A stretch of 64,000 bases of DNA from Amphirosellinia nigrospora (GCA_004123355.1 SCHM01000003.1:1054001-1118000); one strand, 5' to 3'. Shown: positions 23,508 to 34,740, numbered from the stretch's first letter. Notes: generated from the letters alone by a model not told the origin. Program-made: numbers and translations.

Positions 23508-26500
23508 AGGTATAGGCAGAGCTAGACTTTCGGGCGCAGATGAGAAGTTTGAGAACACGATTAAAGCAGTGCAATCTACACTAATGGCCAAGTGGAATAT
23601 TATCAAGCCGGGTCCTAGACTGTTTGAATTCTCATTTATTCCCCTTCAGAGACGTGAAAGACGGACACTCACGCCAGGTCGTCCGTATATACGCCACTAG
23701 CAGAACTTCCCAAGCAAATGACCGATCCATAGGCCCTGGTGACCAGGTTTAGACTATGGAACTAGGGCAGCCATCAGTTACTGAGGAGATGTAAAGTTGC
23801 TCGTGTGTTTTGTCATAAAAATCTACGATGCTAATTGGAGAGAGATTATGTAAAATAACGAGGTTACGACATAAGTTACTGAAGTTGCATCATGAGTGAG
23901 TACGACGAAAATTAGAAGCGACTGGCGTAGGAATGAGTAGCCGACTGTACGACAAGGACATCGGGTCCCGTTGTGCAAAGGGGTTTGGGTCACAATCGTC
24001 AGCCAGTTATAACCATATATTTGCATGCTCTATCATACGAGTAGCACATAAACACCAGGCATACAACTACATATGTTAAATATTGTCAATATTTGATGTG
24101 TTCATTCATATCATGGTTTCCATTATAGCTAGTGTCTATGGACACATTGAAAGATTCCGCAAACATCACGGCCTTCACATTCTCCGCTCTCATCTTACAC
24201 ACTAGCGGCGCCCTCTCATCTCTTGAATGTTCAAACTGCATATTCGACCCGCGCGACATGAGGTTCCATGAGATGTATTTCATTAATCACATACTCCGGG
24301 TATCTCCTCACATCCTGCGCCGGAAGCACCGAACAGAGAGGGAGGTCGCTCAGCGTCGACGCATCAGCAGATACGGTTTCCCACAGTTGCTGTTCGCATT
24401 CCGGCGGTCGGTCTTGCTTTTGCTGGCTGCGTTTCCTCCCCGCCTAGCACTTTCGAGGTCTTGCTCCTTATCCCTAGAGTAGATGCAGAGGCAGATGAGA
24501 AACAACAGAAGGGCGTCGCGGTCGAGCCCACGACTAGGGCGATTTGAAAAGTCAGGCTAATGTATGCCATTCTCTGTGCAGAGACCGTTGATAGGGAGCC
24601 GAGAATAACCTGATAAAATCGGCACGGGTAATTTTGTATGAGAAGAGCACTGACAGAATTAGCCAGTCGTTTAGTCTCAATGAAACTGAGGACTACTAGA
24701 TGAACTGAAGGAACTCTCATGTGGCGCATGAGGCGAGTGAGTGCTATTGGCGGAATTTCTATAATTAGGAGCTAAGTCGAGGTCTAAGACGGGTAAGACT
24801 AGATATATACGCACGGCAGCTAGTGGTCTAATATTTTATCTCGCGTGTTGATGAACCTTGAAGCTATGTGTATTTTGAGACAGTATAGCCTGGACGAAGG
24901 AAGAAGAAGATAAAAGATATGGGCAACCGAACCTAGTGTTGTCGATTTGCGACTGACTGATGATAACTCACCTGACGAGGAACGAGAAGAAAGGAACCCA
25001 AATAACACTCCTGACCGGCAAGTTTTACTTTAGTCAAGCAAGGTGGCACGAAACAACTAATATATTCGAGGGAAACGAGCCGGGTTTGTTGGGTAATCGA
25101 ACAACCATGCCGACGTTGGTCTCCGATCTACTCGAATACACTACGCTGCTCGGTACTGAAATCTCGAGCTGCGACCTGAGAAGCAATGAGATTGGGATAG
25201 TAACGGCCGGAGCCTGGGACTTTTGTTTGTCACGTCTGGGTTATTAACATGGTTGGTTTGCACTTATGTAGCGAGGGCAGCCTTGTGACTTGATAGCAAG
25301 CATCGTGAACCTAAGGCGCATGGTATAGGAGGCAAGTGTGAATAAGAGGCAACATATGTAGTGAGAATCGTCAGTACCCCCTCACATTAAGAACGTCAGA
25401 GATTCTCTATTCTTTTCCCACTTGCTATGCGTACTATAAGCAGGATATGGCGTCTTACACTTTATTTATAAATGAGCTTGGTTGTACATGTGTACTCCGC
25501 AGCCATTGCTGATATGTACGTCCGGATAAATGTCGTTTACAAGCTTGAAGAGCAAATAATGTTGGATGTGGCTTTGCTGCGTATGGCCGTGCGAGATATT
25601 GTTTGGCGAAAGTAAGAAGTGGCGGCGAATGGCCCCGGATACGTCCAATGATTCGCCACCGTTATTGCTGTCTCTTCTTCATTTAAGTTTGATGGGGCTT
25701 AAACGAGGACCTTGATGGTAACCTCGAGGGCATTTGCTGTGAGATACATATATAACTGGGGGTTAGTAGATACCTAGGCAGCCCAACCTAAATCGGATCT
25801 TTCGTATTTAACGTAGTCTTCCCGTTCATTTCTGTCTTGATCCGACATTTTTGATGTTGTCAGGATGCGTCAACTTTCCCTGATCTTGTGTACGCCTATC
25901 TTTGGTACATGTTGACAGCTACAACCGCACAGCAGGACTTGGGCTAGTGGGCCGGCGCCGATCGATGGGCGATAGGCGTGGTACTGGCCGTGGTTGCTCG
26001 CCGATTCTTGTTCAAATTACGTTGGCCGAACGTGTGTCTTGAACGATCCTTCTCGGCAGGCTTACGACAGCTGGGTCTCGATCCCTACCTCTGCATACAT
26101 TGAGGGCGATCCCGATGCTGAGAAATACTTATAGTTGCCTCGCTAGTAGAAGCATAGGCTGTCCGCCATAAGGGATGATGCGAAGCGAGAAAGCAGCAGC
26201 GACCCCCGCTTCTGGCCACTGGGCGGGAAGACTTACTATATGTTCCATATATTAAGAACGGCTAGGGTTTGGCATGCTGGGTCCCGAGTTCCGGGTGCGC
26301 CTGGCTCGGTTTACTACGGTCGAAGATTGTTCGAAGATTCGAAGGTGGAGATGGATATCGAGTAGGATGCTGCCCCCAACGCACCCTGAGCCCGCACACC
26401 AATAGCGGAGGGCCGAGAAACTGCAATGCTACGTTGTCACATTGCAGGGACGAGAAGCGAAAGCCGCGCTATGCACCCAACAATACTGACCAGCGGACAA

Positions 26501-27700
26501 CATGCTCTGGCCCAAGGCGCAGGGGGTTGTGTTACGACGGCGTGATCCAATTCACCGGTGATGACGGCTGTCCAAAGGCAAATACACATATGTGGCCCTC
26601 TACACTGGCCGTTGCCTGGGGTCGCATGCTACATCTGGAGGAGGCGCAAAGGTTAGAGAGATACACGATTCTCATGCATCGTATAGCGTATGGATGAATT
26701 GCTTCTTCCTCATCGTCACCAATACCGATACCGGTTTCGGCGAAGAGCTCGGCACCCAATGCTTGGGTGTCGGGATGTCATCTGGATGAGCAAGTATTAT
26801 GACGAAAGAGGGGTCCGAGAAGCTTCATCATTCACCATTCACCGCACCTACGTTGCCTTGCCAAACGGTTCACATACCACGGTTTGTGCGAGCTAGTGAC
26901 GATTTAAGATGGAAGATAGAGAAAAAGAGGGGGAGAAAGACAGACAGATCCAATGGCAGTTACTTCTCACGGACATCCATCGGAAAATGGAGGGAAACAG
27001 ACTGAATGAAGTTTGGAATGTGCAAAGAGGCGATGCGAGGAGAGACACGGCATACACTCTGTGTGTATGTGTATGTGTATGATGTTGCTGACGCTGTTGG
27101 TCATGATTATCAACTAGTATGACCAAGAGAATGAGACACGGAGACGGATAGGTTTGTCTATCTATCTGTCTATCTGCCTAGCTGAACGGACCTTGGCTCC
27201 CTTCCTTCGAGCTAGGTAGATGGATAGATAGACAGATAGACGGACAGATAGGGAGATGCTTGGATCCCGAGATCACAGCGGCCGCCACCACAGCGACAAA
27301 GACAGGCATGTTGGCAGGCCGGGCGACGAATGAGACAACGGCCGGACCGAACTGATGTCACGCTCGCTGCGTGCTTTGTGCCTGCTGCATGTATTACGTG
27401 CGTGGTGGATCCCTGCTGGGTCCTTGGTGCCTACCTACTGGACCGGACCGGCTCTGTGGAAAGCACTGTACCACCCTACCTTTACCCCAGCCAGAAGGAA
27501 GGGAAGCAAGCGGGGGCAGAAGGCGCCGGCGGCGACAATGGGGGTTTTCACGCGGAAAGGACGCAGAGGCGCAAAACAGCACAAACCACGCAGTCGCATC
27601 GGCACCATCTCGACCCTGATTGGCTTGCTTGCCCAGCAAGGGCTTATTTGGTGGGTAGCAGTCCATACGCCGGTGTCTGACCAGTGGGCACGCGGGTCGA
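23508..27700. other. 4-kb intergenic stretch
   Basis: No supported gene. ORFs at 24132-24482 (+), 24364-24729 (-) and 26269-26697 (+) lack recognisable motifs and overlap each other or break quickly. A TG run lies near 27058-27080, and a large imperfect inverted repeat at 27156-27241 is listed separately. The 3' part is upstream sequence of the metallothionein. Confidence 0.45.
27156..27241. repeat. large imperfect inverted repeat of TCTA/TAGA tetramers
   Basis: The left arm at 27156-27183 (tetramers TCTA/TCTG ending CCTAGCT) and the right arm at 27210-27241 (AGCTAGGTAGAT and TAGA/CAGA tetramers) are near-complementary around a loop of about 26 bases. The structure sits roughly 480 bases upstream of the metallothionein TATA box. 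It could be a cruciform-prone microsatellite. Confidence 0.75.
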
Positions 27701-27722
27701 GCATCTCGAGCCTCCCATCGGC

Positions 27723-27730
27723 TATAAAAG
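27723..27730 (+). promoter_or_regulatory. TATA box of the metallothionein gene
   Basis: TATAAAAG lies 142 bases upstream of the metallothionein ATG. A CT-rich transcript leader follows (TTTCCCTCCTCTCTTTTTCC). A canonical TATA box is in keeping with a strongly induced small gene. I did not identify a metal-response or copper-activator site with confidence. Confidence 0.65.
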
Positions 27731-27871
27731 GGTCTCTTGACCGAACACTGGACTTCTGTTTCCCTCCTCTCTTTTTCCTCCCAAGCGACACGATCTGCAG
27801 ATCAGACATAACAAGTTCAACAAACACTCTACTATCCTACCATCCAACCAAAACCCCCACAATCAGCCAAA

Positions 27872-28090
27872 ATGAAGGGTGACTGCACTTGCTCTGGCGG
27901 CGACGGATGTAAGTTGTTCTATATTTGGATCCCGACCCCTACCCTCTCTACCCCGCTATCGTCATGGCGAACCACCCCGCCCTGCTTCGATCCCTTGAGA
28001 CGATGCGACAAACACAGAGAACGACAATGAGGGAACCATTACTAACACCACCTAGGCACATGCGGCTCTGGCTGCTCTTGCGGCAAATAA
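27872..28090 (+). CDS. small metallothionein (23 residues, one intron)
   Basis: Cytosolic metal-binding peptide of the small fungal copper-metallothionein type. Exons are 27872-27908 and 28056-28090. The 147-nt intron has donor GTAAGT, branch ACTAACAC about 15 bases before the end, and acceptor CCTAG. The spliced frame encodes 23 residues with six cysteines at 5, 7, 13, 15, 19 and 21, i.e. three Cys-x-Cys pairs, starting MKGDCTC and ending TCGSGCSCGK. The intron splits the Cys13 codon (T/GC). Known short fungal metallothioneins of about 25 residues carry seven Cys, so this one has one fewer. Expected to bind Cu(I) or Cd/Zn thiolate clusters. Copper induction is inference. It is too short for ordinary ORF calling. 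Confidence 0.88.
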
Positions 28091-28829
28091 GCGACTGACG
28101 CTCTCGGCTCGCGCCTCACCTACCTACCTATAAACCACATGCGCAATAGTCCGCTCCCTCGACCCATCTGTTTCCATCATTCGTCCTTGACGACACCTTG
28201 ATTCTCCTCTATGGCAACTCGCTCTCTCATCGTTCGCCATGGAGTTCACCTGATAATAATGGGCTTCGTTTAGGGGTTTGGGGGAACCAGATGGGTGAGG
28301 TCTGCGAGGGTCCGAGTTTGGGAATCGATTGATCGCACGTCTTTGCTTTCTCCGAGAGTCACTCCTTAGAAAAATAAACAGTCTTTTACTGCATTCATTA
28401 TCTGCTCATCCCTAGTGATACTGTGCCCGCATTTTGATATGTTCAACCACATAATAGCTTGCCTGCTTCCAAGCAGCGAGGCAGTTTGTCGTTGTCGATG
28501 GTATTGACTTTTGATCCTACTGTTAGACATCTACAACACGTGTATGAGGGTTATCGGTCGTCGCGTTTTGTGACGTGGAAGTCCCCACTAGAGTAATACG
28601 CACCATTGGTGGATATCCAAGCTGAGGATTAATTTCATGCCTGCTATGAATAATAGAGAACAATACTCATATGACACCACCCATCAGGCATCAGGATCAG
28701 GGTGCAAGAACAGACACTAACTAGATAATAGTCATTATTGTCATCAGATGAAACCGGAAACCGGCAACAGGCTTCTTCTCTCCATAGCTGAATAATTAAA
28801 TTGCACGCTCCGCCCTGGCTCGGTTATCT
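28091..28829. other. convergent intergenic region after the metallothionein
   Basis: Contains the metallothionein 3' UTR and the 3' end of the nucleolar-type gene. No further gene was seen. Confidence 0.4.
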
Positions 28830-30527
28830 CTATACCGCTTCTCCTTCGCCGCCGACTTCCTTCTCTTCCGCCAGGCGCGGTTGAGATCTCCCCTGCTCCC
28901 AGAACTGCTTCTGGAAGTCGCTGGCGGGCGCCTGACTCGTCTGTTCGCCCGTGACTCCGTCCGCCATGTCTACGTCTTCGTCTTCCAGTTCCTGTGTCTG
29001 CTCCTCCTGCACATCTTCCAGCCCCTCAGCATCGTCTTCCTCATCTAACTCAGCATCGTCTGCAGAACCTTGCGAGGCCCAGAAGTTGAAGGATCGGCTG
29101 GGGTGCGCCGTGTCCGGTGTCGGGGCAGCACTTCGAACGTTCCTAAATTCGAATTCCTGCTTTGTGAAGGGGGTCATGGGAGCTTGGCTGGCAGGGGCTC
29201 TGGAATCGTCATCTTCAACGTCTTCGTCGTTGCCGAAGAAACTGAAAGGCTTGGCCTCTGAGCCCTCATGAGGCGTACTCTCACCTCCCTGCGGCCGCTT
29301 ATATAAGGCCTCGAGGGGATGAACCTTTTTCGCGGTTGGCGTGGTTGGTGGTATCTTGATGGACAGACTCGTGACGGACCCGGAAGATTTGGGCCTTGTT
29401 GATTCGGGCCTTTTTAGCGCCGAGGGACTGATCAAGGCGGGGGTCTCGACTCCGACATCTTTGGGTGTGGCTGCTGTTACTTCCTCTTTGTGCGAAATAT
29501 CGGACTCTGAACCGGAATCAGAGGTGTCACTATCGTCATCTGAGGACGATGAACCACTGCTACTCGTCTCATCATCGTCGTCATCGTCTGCTTCTTGAGG
29601 TGTAGGAGGCACTACTTTCTGGGACTTGGGGCGAGTTGGCGCTGGTATGCCCTCTGGCCGCCTCCTCGACTTCACTGCTTCAACCACATTTCCAGCACTA
29701 TCCACCCAGCCAACGCCATCCTCAAAAGTAGTCGCCTCAGCGCTGGTGGCAGTGGAGTTGGATTTGAGAAAGGTAGGGTACTTGGTCGTCTTCTCGAACT
29801 CGTGCACTACGACCTCGCGGTCGCCCTTCCGCTTCCTCTTCTTCTTGGGCGTGGAAGTCTCATCCTCGGCCTCCTCGGTCTCATTTGGGGGAGCGGTGTT
29901 AGGGAGTTTGGTTTTGAAGAGGCACTCGGGTTCATCGGTGTACTTGGACTTGACGGCCGGCTTCTTCTTCTTCTTATCCTTCTTGTCTTTCCTTTCCTCG
30001 TCTTTGGAGGGCTTGCCGTCTTTCTTTTCCTTCTTGGCCTTTTTCCGCTTTTCTTCAATCATTTCGTGCTCAGTGGTCGTCCATCCTCGCTTGATCTTGC
30101 GACCTTCTAGCTGGACACCCTCGATTACGTCGGGGTCCCGCTTTCTCTTCTTGTCCTTGGATTTCTTCTTCCCTTTGTCTTTCTTGGCCTCTTCATCATC
30201 GGCATCGGCTGCCGAATTGTGTATCGATTCGGGGCGCGCTGTCTCGATGCGCACTTTGGATCCCTTGAGAACGGCGCCATTGAGTTTCTTCTTCAGTTTG
30301 TCGGCGTCCATGGTGGGCAGATCGACGAAACCAAAGCGCTTCTCTGGGAAAGTCTCAATTGCGTGGTAGGATATATTGCGCGCGCGCGGGAGAACAGAGG
30401 CGGGGATGACGATGCTTTGGAGCGACTCGTCAAAGGGCGTGATATGCAGCCTGGTGTATGTGGCCGCCGATTCAGATATGGGCGCTATTGCTGGGTCTTC
30501 AGCCGACTGTATCAACGCTGCGACCAT
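28830..30527 (-). CDS. RRM-domain, Lys/acidic-rich nucleolar-type protein
   Basis: Intact ORF of 565 residues. Residues 25-100 look like an RRM fold (TRLHITPFDESLQSIVIPAS, RFGFVDLP, GAVLKGSKVRIETARPES). They are followed by long lysine-rich tracts (KDKGKKKSKDKKRKRDPD, EERKDKKDKKKKKPAVKSKY). Next come GVGWVDSAGNVVEAV, Asp/Ser-rich acidic runs, TPTAKKVHPLEALYKRP, then a C-terminal block with PFSFFGND, FTKQEFEFRNVRSAAPTPDT, FNFWASQG and DFQKQFWEQG. This pattern recalls fungal proteins annotated as Srp40/Nol8-like, and a role in ribosome biogenesis is inferred from composition only. No frameshift despite its length. It shares a 306-base divergent promoter with the thioesterase. Confidence 0.75.
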   Translation of the reverse strand: MVAALIQSAEDPAIAPISESAATYTRLHITPFDESLQSIVIPASVLPRARNISYHAIETFPEKRFGFVDLPTMDADKLKKKLNGAVLKGSKVRIETARPESIHNSAADADDEEAKKDKGKKKSKDKKRKRDPDVIEGVQLEGRKIKRGWTTTEHEMIEEKRKKAKKEKKDGKPSKDEERKDKKDKKKKKPAVKSKYTDEPECLFKTKLPNTAPPNETEEAEDETSTPKKKRKRKGDREVVVHEFEKTTKYPTFLKSNSTATSAEATTFEDGVGWVDSAGNVVEAVKSRRRPEGIPAPTRPKSQKVVPPTPQEADDDDDDETSSSGSSSSDDDSDTSDSGSESDISHKEEVTAATPKDVGVETPALISPSALKRPESTRPKSSGSVTSLSIKIPPTTPTAKKVHPLEALYKRPQGGESTPHEGSEAKPFSFFGNDEDVEDDDSRAPASQAPMTPFTKQEFEFRNVRSAAPTPDTAHPSRSFNFWASQGSADDAELDEEDDAEGLEDVQEEQTQELEDEDVDMADGVTGEQTSQAPASDFQKQFWEQGRSQPRLAEEKEVGGEGEAV

Positions 30528-30833
30528 TTCTTGTCTGTGCGATTCAGCCGTGTAGTGGGCTGTTAGGCGTGGGGTAGGGCCAGAGCGGCCGTCGAAGAGA
30601 CACAGGCGATGCTCTTGTTGGAGTGTTGGAATGTTGATGCTTGAGCGGCTAGCAGGAAAAAAGAAAGCTCAGGGATTAGATACGCTACCCCAGCCTAGTC
30701 CCCGCTGCCAACCCCACTTTTCTCAAGCTTACCCAGGTACCAGACACACTAGACAAACTACCTATGTAAGTCTATATTGTTCGCTTGAGGAACGACTGTA
30801 TTACCCATTCACACAGCCAGCTTTGCTTTCATC
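30528..30833. promoter_or_regulatory. divergent promoter of nucleolar-type gene and thioesterase
   Basis: 306 bases lie between outward-facing start codons, so both promoters must lie here or overlap the genes. No defined motif was assigned. Confidence 0.45.
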
Positions 30834-31844
30834 ATGGCCTCTAAAATGCCTAGAGCAGCGCTTCCGCCTCTTGTATTTGTCCGCTCTGTATGTTCTGCTC
30901 ATATCAATCATGGCACGCACCCCGCTGATCTAATGAATCCAGGTATTGAGGTCGTTCATGGCAAAGTCTGGGCTAGAACCGACGTGAGTGACGAGAGACC
31001 TTGACACGCGGCATAGTGCTTACACAATTGTCCTGAGGCTATTTGGGGCCAAGGTGAGTTCTGGCCGACCAAAATAATCACCGTGTGCTTTCAATTGAAC
31101 CGGCCACAGCGGATAAGAGTTACCCATGCTGCCCATGGCAGGGTCGACTTCGAGCTGGATATCACCAAAGACCACACAGTAAGATGCCGGGCTTTCCAAA
31201 TGAGATGTATTTCATCGTTGATAGTTCCCGGGAGGAAATAGAACCGATTAGGCACCTTGCACGGGGGCACCATCGCCAGCATGGTTGACCTGGGAGGCTC
31301 GCTCGCCGTGGCAGCGACGGGGCTTTATGCGACGGGCGTCTCAACCGATCTAAATGGTAAAATCCCCAGTTCTTTTCACCAACCATTCAGAGCTGATTCA
31401 GACCTGCCTACAGTCACGTACTTGAATAGTGGCGGCCAAGCCGGAAATAAGATCACAGCCACAGCCGTCTGCGAAAAGAGTAAATCGCCTCCTTCGCAGG
31501 TTATACAATATCAAGGAACTAACGCATTCGTAGTTGGGAAGACACTGGCATTCACGTCTGTAACCTTTCGAAACCACGAGGGCAAGTTGGCCGCTAGGGG
31601 TAGTCACACAAAGTACGTATCCTCCTCTCTACAGTTTTAGGTCGCCTTGACGAGGCGAATGTTCATCCAGGACACTGACTTCAATAGACATGTGGCACAG
31701 GCCGTGAGTAGCCAAGACGAACTTCTCGTCCTTCCCAGCGGTGCCCAGATTGAACCTGAGGACTGGGAAGGAACGGGTATGACTAGTACTGACCTTCCTC
31801 CCCAACTCGATGAACCAGAGAACAACGAGAACAAGAAATCGTAG
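30834..31844 (+). CDS. hotdog-fold (4HBT) acyl-CoA thioesterase, multi-exon
   Basis: Thioesterase-superfamily protein related to ACOT13/THEM2-type enzymes that hydrolyse fatty acyl-CoA. Exons in phase: 30834-30887, 30943-30983, 31017-31053, 31110-31178, 31242-31356, 31414-31479, 31534-31616, then possibly 31641-31844. The spliced protein reads VLRSFMAKSGLEPTAYTIVL, RIRVTHAAHGRVDFELDI, the catalytic-region block NRLGTLHGGTIASMVDLGGS, GLYATGVSTDLNVTYLNSGG, GKTLAFTSVTFRN and GSHTKY. The second intron would be only 33 nt. After GSHTKY the frame either ends with VSSSLQF at 31640, or a 24-nt intron (31617-31640, GTATCC...TTTTAG) joins to VALTRRMFIQDTDFNRHVAQ and a Pro/Glu/Asn-rich tail ending at 31844. 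The family usually has GSHTKYVAL, which favours the extension. No homopolymer frameshift was seen. Confidence 0.85.
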
Positions 31845-32698
31845 ACACATAAGTTCACTAGTATATAGGATTGTAAACACCAGGGCTCTAGGGATTAACT
31901 CGCTAGAACGGCTTTGAGTTGATAATCGATTTACATCATCTACGCCACATCAAACTCGAGTCAATATTCAAATGACGAGACCTTAGCAGGCCTCAGATCT
32001 CCCTGTCCTAAGCGTGATACGAAACTCATGAAAAGGCACATAGCACAGTTTCGAAAGACACCTGTGGTTATTATCTACTACTAACATACAAACCGATGAC
32101 TTGAGTAATTAAAATCCTCGTTGCCGAGGACGGTTCGTGCGTGGTTATGTAGTGAGTGCAATTAACTATCCATGTAGGTGGATACCGCCGTATTCGATTG
32201 ATGCTGTCTATCCCCGGCTCAGCTTCTGCTCTCAGAAACTGCCGTGGTTCAATGCCTAGGGCCGACGAAACGAGCATCCAATGAGCCAATAGGAACCCCT
32301 ATGCCAAAGTTATGGTTCGGCTATTTATCACCCCGGGACGAGCTGACTGCCTGGGTACCTATTTTACGCGACAATTCAAGTAAGCTTTAATAAAAGACGC
32401 TTCGTTCCTTTTATTTATCTATAGACGAAACAGGCGGGTTCCAGTATTGAGAATAGGTAAAGCGGAGGGCAGTTCCAATCCGAAGTGTGCCAACATTGGT
32501 CGAGAAACCCCACGTAAACTGTGATCAAAAGAGCGACAAAGGAACGCGATGGCAACAATCGGTATGTGTATAAACCAGATCAGAAGATAAATATTCTTCC
32601 CCATACGAAGTGATATGGCGTGAAAGCGGATTGAGCCAATTTGCGCTTCTTCACAACACTTCACAACACTTCACGCGAACTGTTACACGAGCTAACTC
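31845..32698. other. intergenic between thioesterase and acyl-CoA synthetase
   Basis: About 850 bases with no gene. A 10-base unit (TTCACAACAC) is repeated head-to-tail near 32649-32674, just upstream of the next start. Confidence 0.4.
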
Positions 32699-34740
32699 AT
32701 GGCTACAACGAATAGCGGCTGGCATCGCGGCCACCGCCGCAGGCCTCACGTACCTCGATGGCAAATATCACATAAGGCAAGACCTACAAATGATGCGGGC
32801 CAAGAGCAAAGCGGAAAAGCTGTTCCAGAAGGCTCGTACGTATGAACCGACTTACCCCTTTCACCACTTACTTTCTCACTTACATATCTACTCACACTCT
32901 CCTCGCGACACGCAGTGCGAGAACAACGCATCTCACCGTACTACTTCTTCGAGAAATATGCACAAGCGCATCCCAACGAGGAATGCATCTGGTGGCGACC
33001 AGGGTCCTACACCTGGGGCGCCGCCTACGCACGCGCCAACCAGTTCGCGCACTTCTTTCTCTCGCAGGGCGTGGCCCCGGGTGATCTGGTGGCCTTCTTC
33101 ATGGGCAACGGGCCCGACTTCGTGCTCGCGTGGATGGGTCTCTGGGCCATCGGGGCGGCGCCGGCCCTCATCAACCACAACCTAACCAAGCAGGCCCTCC
33201 TGCACTGTCTGGGCATCGCGGGCTCGAAGCTCGTGCTGGCCGACGGACCAAGCGACCTGCTCGAGCGCCTAGACGCCGTCGAGGCCGAACTAGACGCCTC
33301 GGGTGTCCGCGTCGTCAAGGTGGCCGATGTGCGCGTGCTGATCGAGGCCTCGCCCGCCACACGAACCCCCGACGAGCTGCGCGCCGGCGTGACGCCCGAC
33401 TCGCCCTTCGGCCTCTTCTACACTAGTGGCACGACCGGTCTCCCCAAGGCGTGCATCGTGCCGGCGGTGGCGGGGTTCATGTATGCTCTGGGCCGGGAGT
33501 GCGGGTTCGCGTACGTGACGCCGACGGGGGACAACGCGCGGCTCGGGCGCCCGGAGCGCTACTACGACTGCATGCCGCTGTACCACGGGACAGGCGGCAT
33601 CAGCGGCATGACGCAGCTCATCACGGGGCAGACGCTCTGCCTGGCGCCCAAGTTCAGCGCGTCGCGCTTCTGGGACGACGTGCGCGCCTCGCGGGCCACG
33701 TGGTTCGTCTACGTCGGCGAGACGCTGCGGTACCTCCTCGCGGCGCCCCCCTCGCCCCTTGACAAGCAGCACTCCGTGCGCGCCATCTACGGCAACGGCC
33801 TGCGGCCCGACGTCTGGGTCCCCTTCCGCGAGCGCTTCGGCATCGAGACGATCCACGAGTTCTTCAACTCGACCGAGGGCATCATGCCCCTCGACAACCC
33901 GGCCCGCGGCGACTTCCGCGCGCACAGCGTGGGCCACCACGGGCTCATCAGCAGGTGGCGGTTCCACAACGTCTTCATACCGGTGGCTATCGATCCGGAG
34001 ACGGGGGACATCGTGCGGCACAGCAAGACGGGGTTCGCGAGGCGTGTGCCGTATGAAGTCGGCGGCGAGATCCTCGTCAGGCAGCCCCCGACCGTCACAC
34101 CCCGTTTCCGGGTACTACAAAAACGAGGAGGCCACGGCCAAGAAGTACGTCTATAACGTCTTCAAGAAGGGGGACTGCTACTATCGCACGGGCGACGCCC
34201 TGCGACGGGATGCGGATGGCCGCTGGTTCTTCCTCGACAGGCTGGGTGATACTTTCCGCTGGAAGGGCGAGAACGTGAGCACCGCCGAGGTCTCCGAGGT
34301 CCTAGGCCGGTATCCCGGCGTCAGCGAGGCGACAGTGTATGGCATTTCTTTACCAGGCCACGATGGCAAGGCCGGTATGGCGGCCGTCTACATCAACTCG
34401 GAAGCTTCTAACTTTGATTATGGCGGGTTGTTAAGGTAAGTTTGCTATCTTTTGCATCGAGCCATTCCTCATGACTGCCACGTAATAACACTCGTCTAGG
34501 CACGCTAGGGCCCACCTACCTCGGTACGCCGTGCCTATATTTCTCCGTCAACTTTCAGAACGTTCCGCGACACACAACAACAAACAAGACAAGGTGCCTC
34601 TTAAAAAATCCGGAATCGACCCAGCACAGATGAATGGGGACTTACTATTTTGGGTCTCCGATAACGGAAAGGGAGATGACTACGTACCTTTCACATCGAA
34701 AGAGTTCGATAGCCTGCAGACAGGGCGAGCAAAATTATAA
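32699..34740 (+). CDS. FAT1: very-long-chain acyl-CoA synthetase / fatty acid transporter (FATP, Fat1-like)
   Basis: ATP-dependent enzyme that activates long and very-long-chain fatty acids to CoA esters, often coupled to uptake, at peroxisome, ER or plasma membrane. Seen: a hydrophobic N-terminus (IAAGIAATAAGLTYLDGKYH), ISPYYFFEKYAQAHPNEECI, the AMP-binding P-loop FYTSGTTGLPKA, CMPLYHGTGGISGM, TWFVYVGETLRYLL, AIYGNGLRPDVW, EFFNSTEGI, GYYKNEEATAKK, YYRTGDALRRDADGRWFFLD, GDTFRWKGENVSTAEVSEVL, and the typical end DYVPF..KEFDSLQTGRAKL. Introns are at 32836-32915 (80 nt) and 34436-34499 (64 nt). The start is uncertain. The only ATG near the conserved N-terminus (32699) is one base out of frame with the exon, so an indel at about 32702 is assumed. 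A second break at 34105-34112 is explained by one C and one T missing (PPFSGYYKN). Confidence 0.9.

Noticed and set aside
24364-24729. Hydrophobic minus-strand ORF of 121 codons, possible membrane-protein relic
   Set aside because: No recognisable transmembrane family pattern, and overlapping plus-strand frames look equally plausible.
26269-26697. 142-codon plus-strand ORF
   Set aside because: Arg/Cys-rich random composition, no homology pattern, no promoter or intron signals.
27355-27882. 175-codon ORF covering the metallothionein promoter
   Set aside because: It spans the TATA box and transcript leader, ends inside the metallothionein exon in another frame and has no motif.
29341-30369. 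Long plus-strand ORFs opposite the nucleolar-type gene
   Set aside because: Their Ser/Phe/Leu composition is the complement of Lys/Asp/Glu-rich codons of the real minus-strand gene.
33290-34021. 243-codon minus-strand ORF within the acyl-CoA synthetase
   Set aside because: GC-rich shadow frame; the plus strand encodes conserved AMP-binding motifs.
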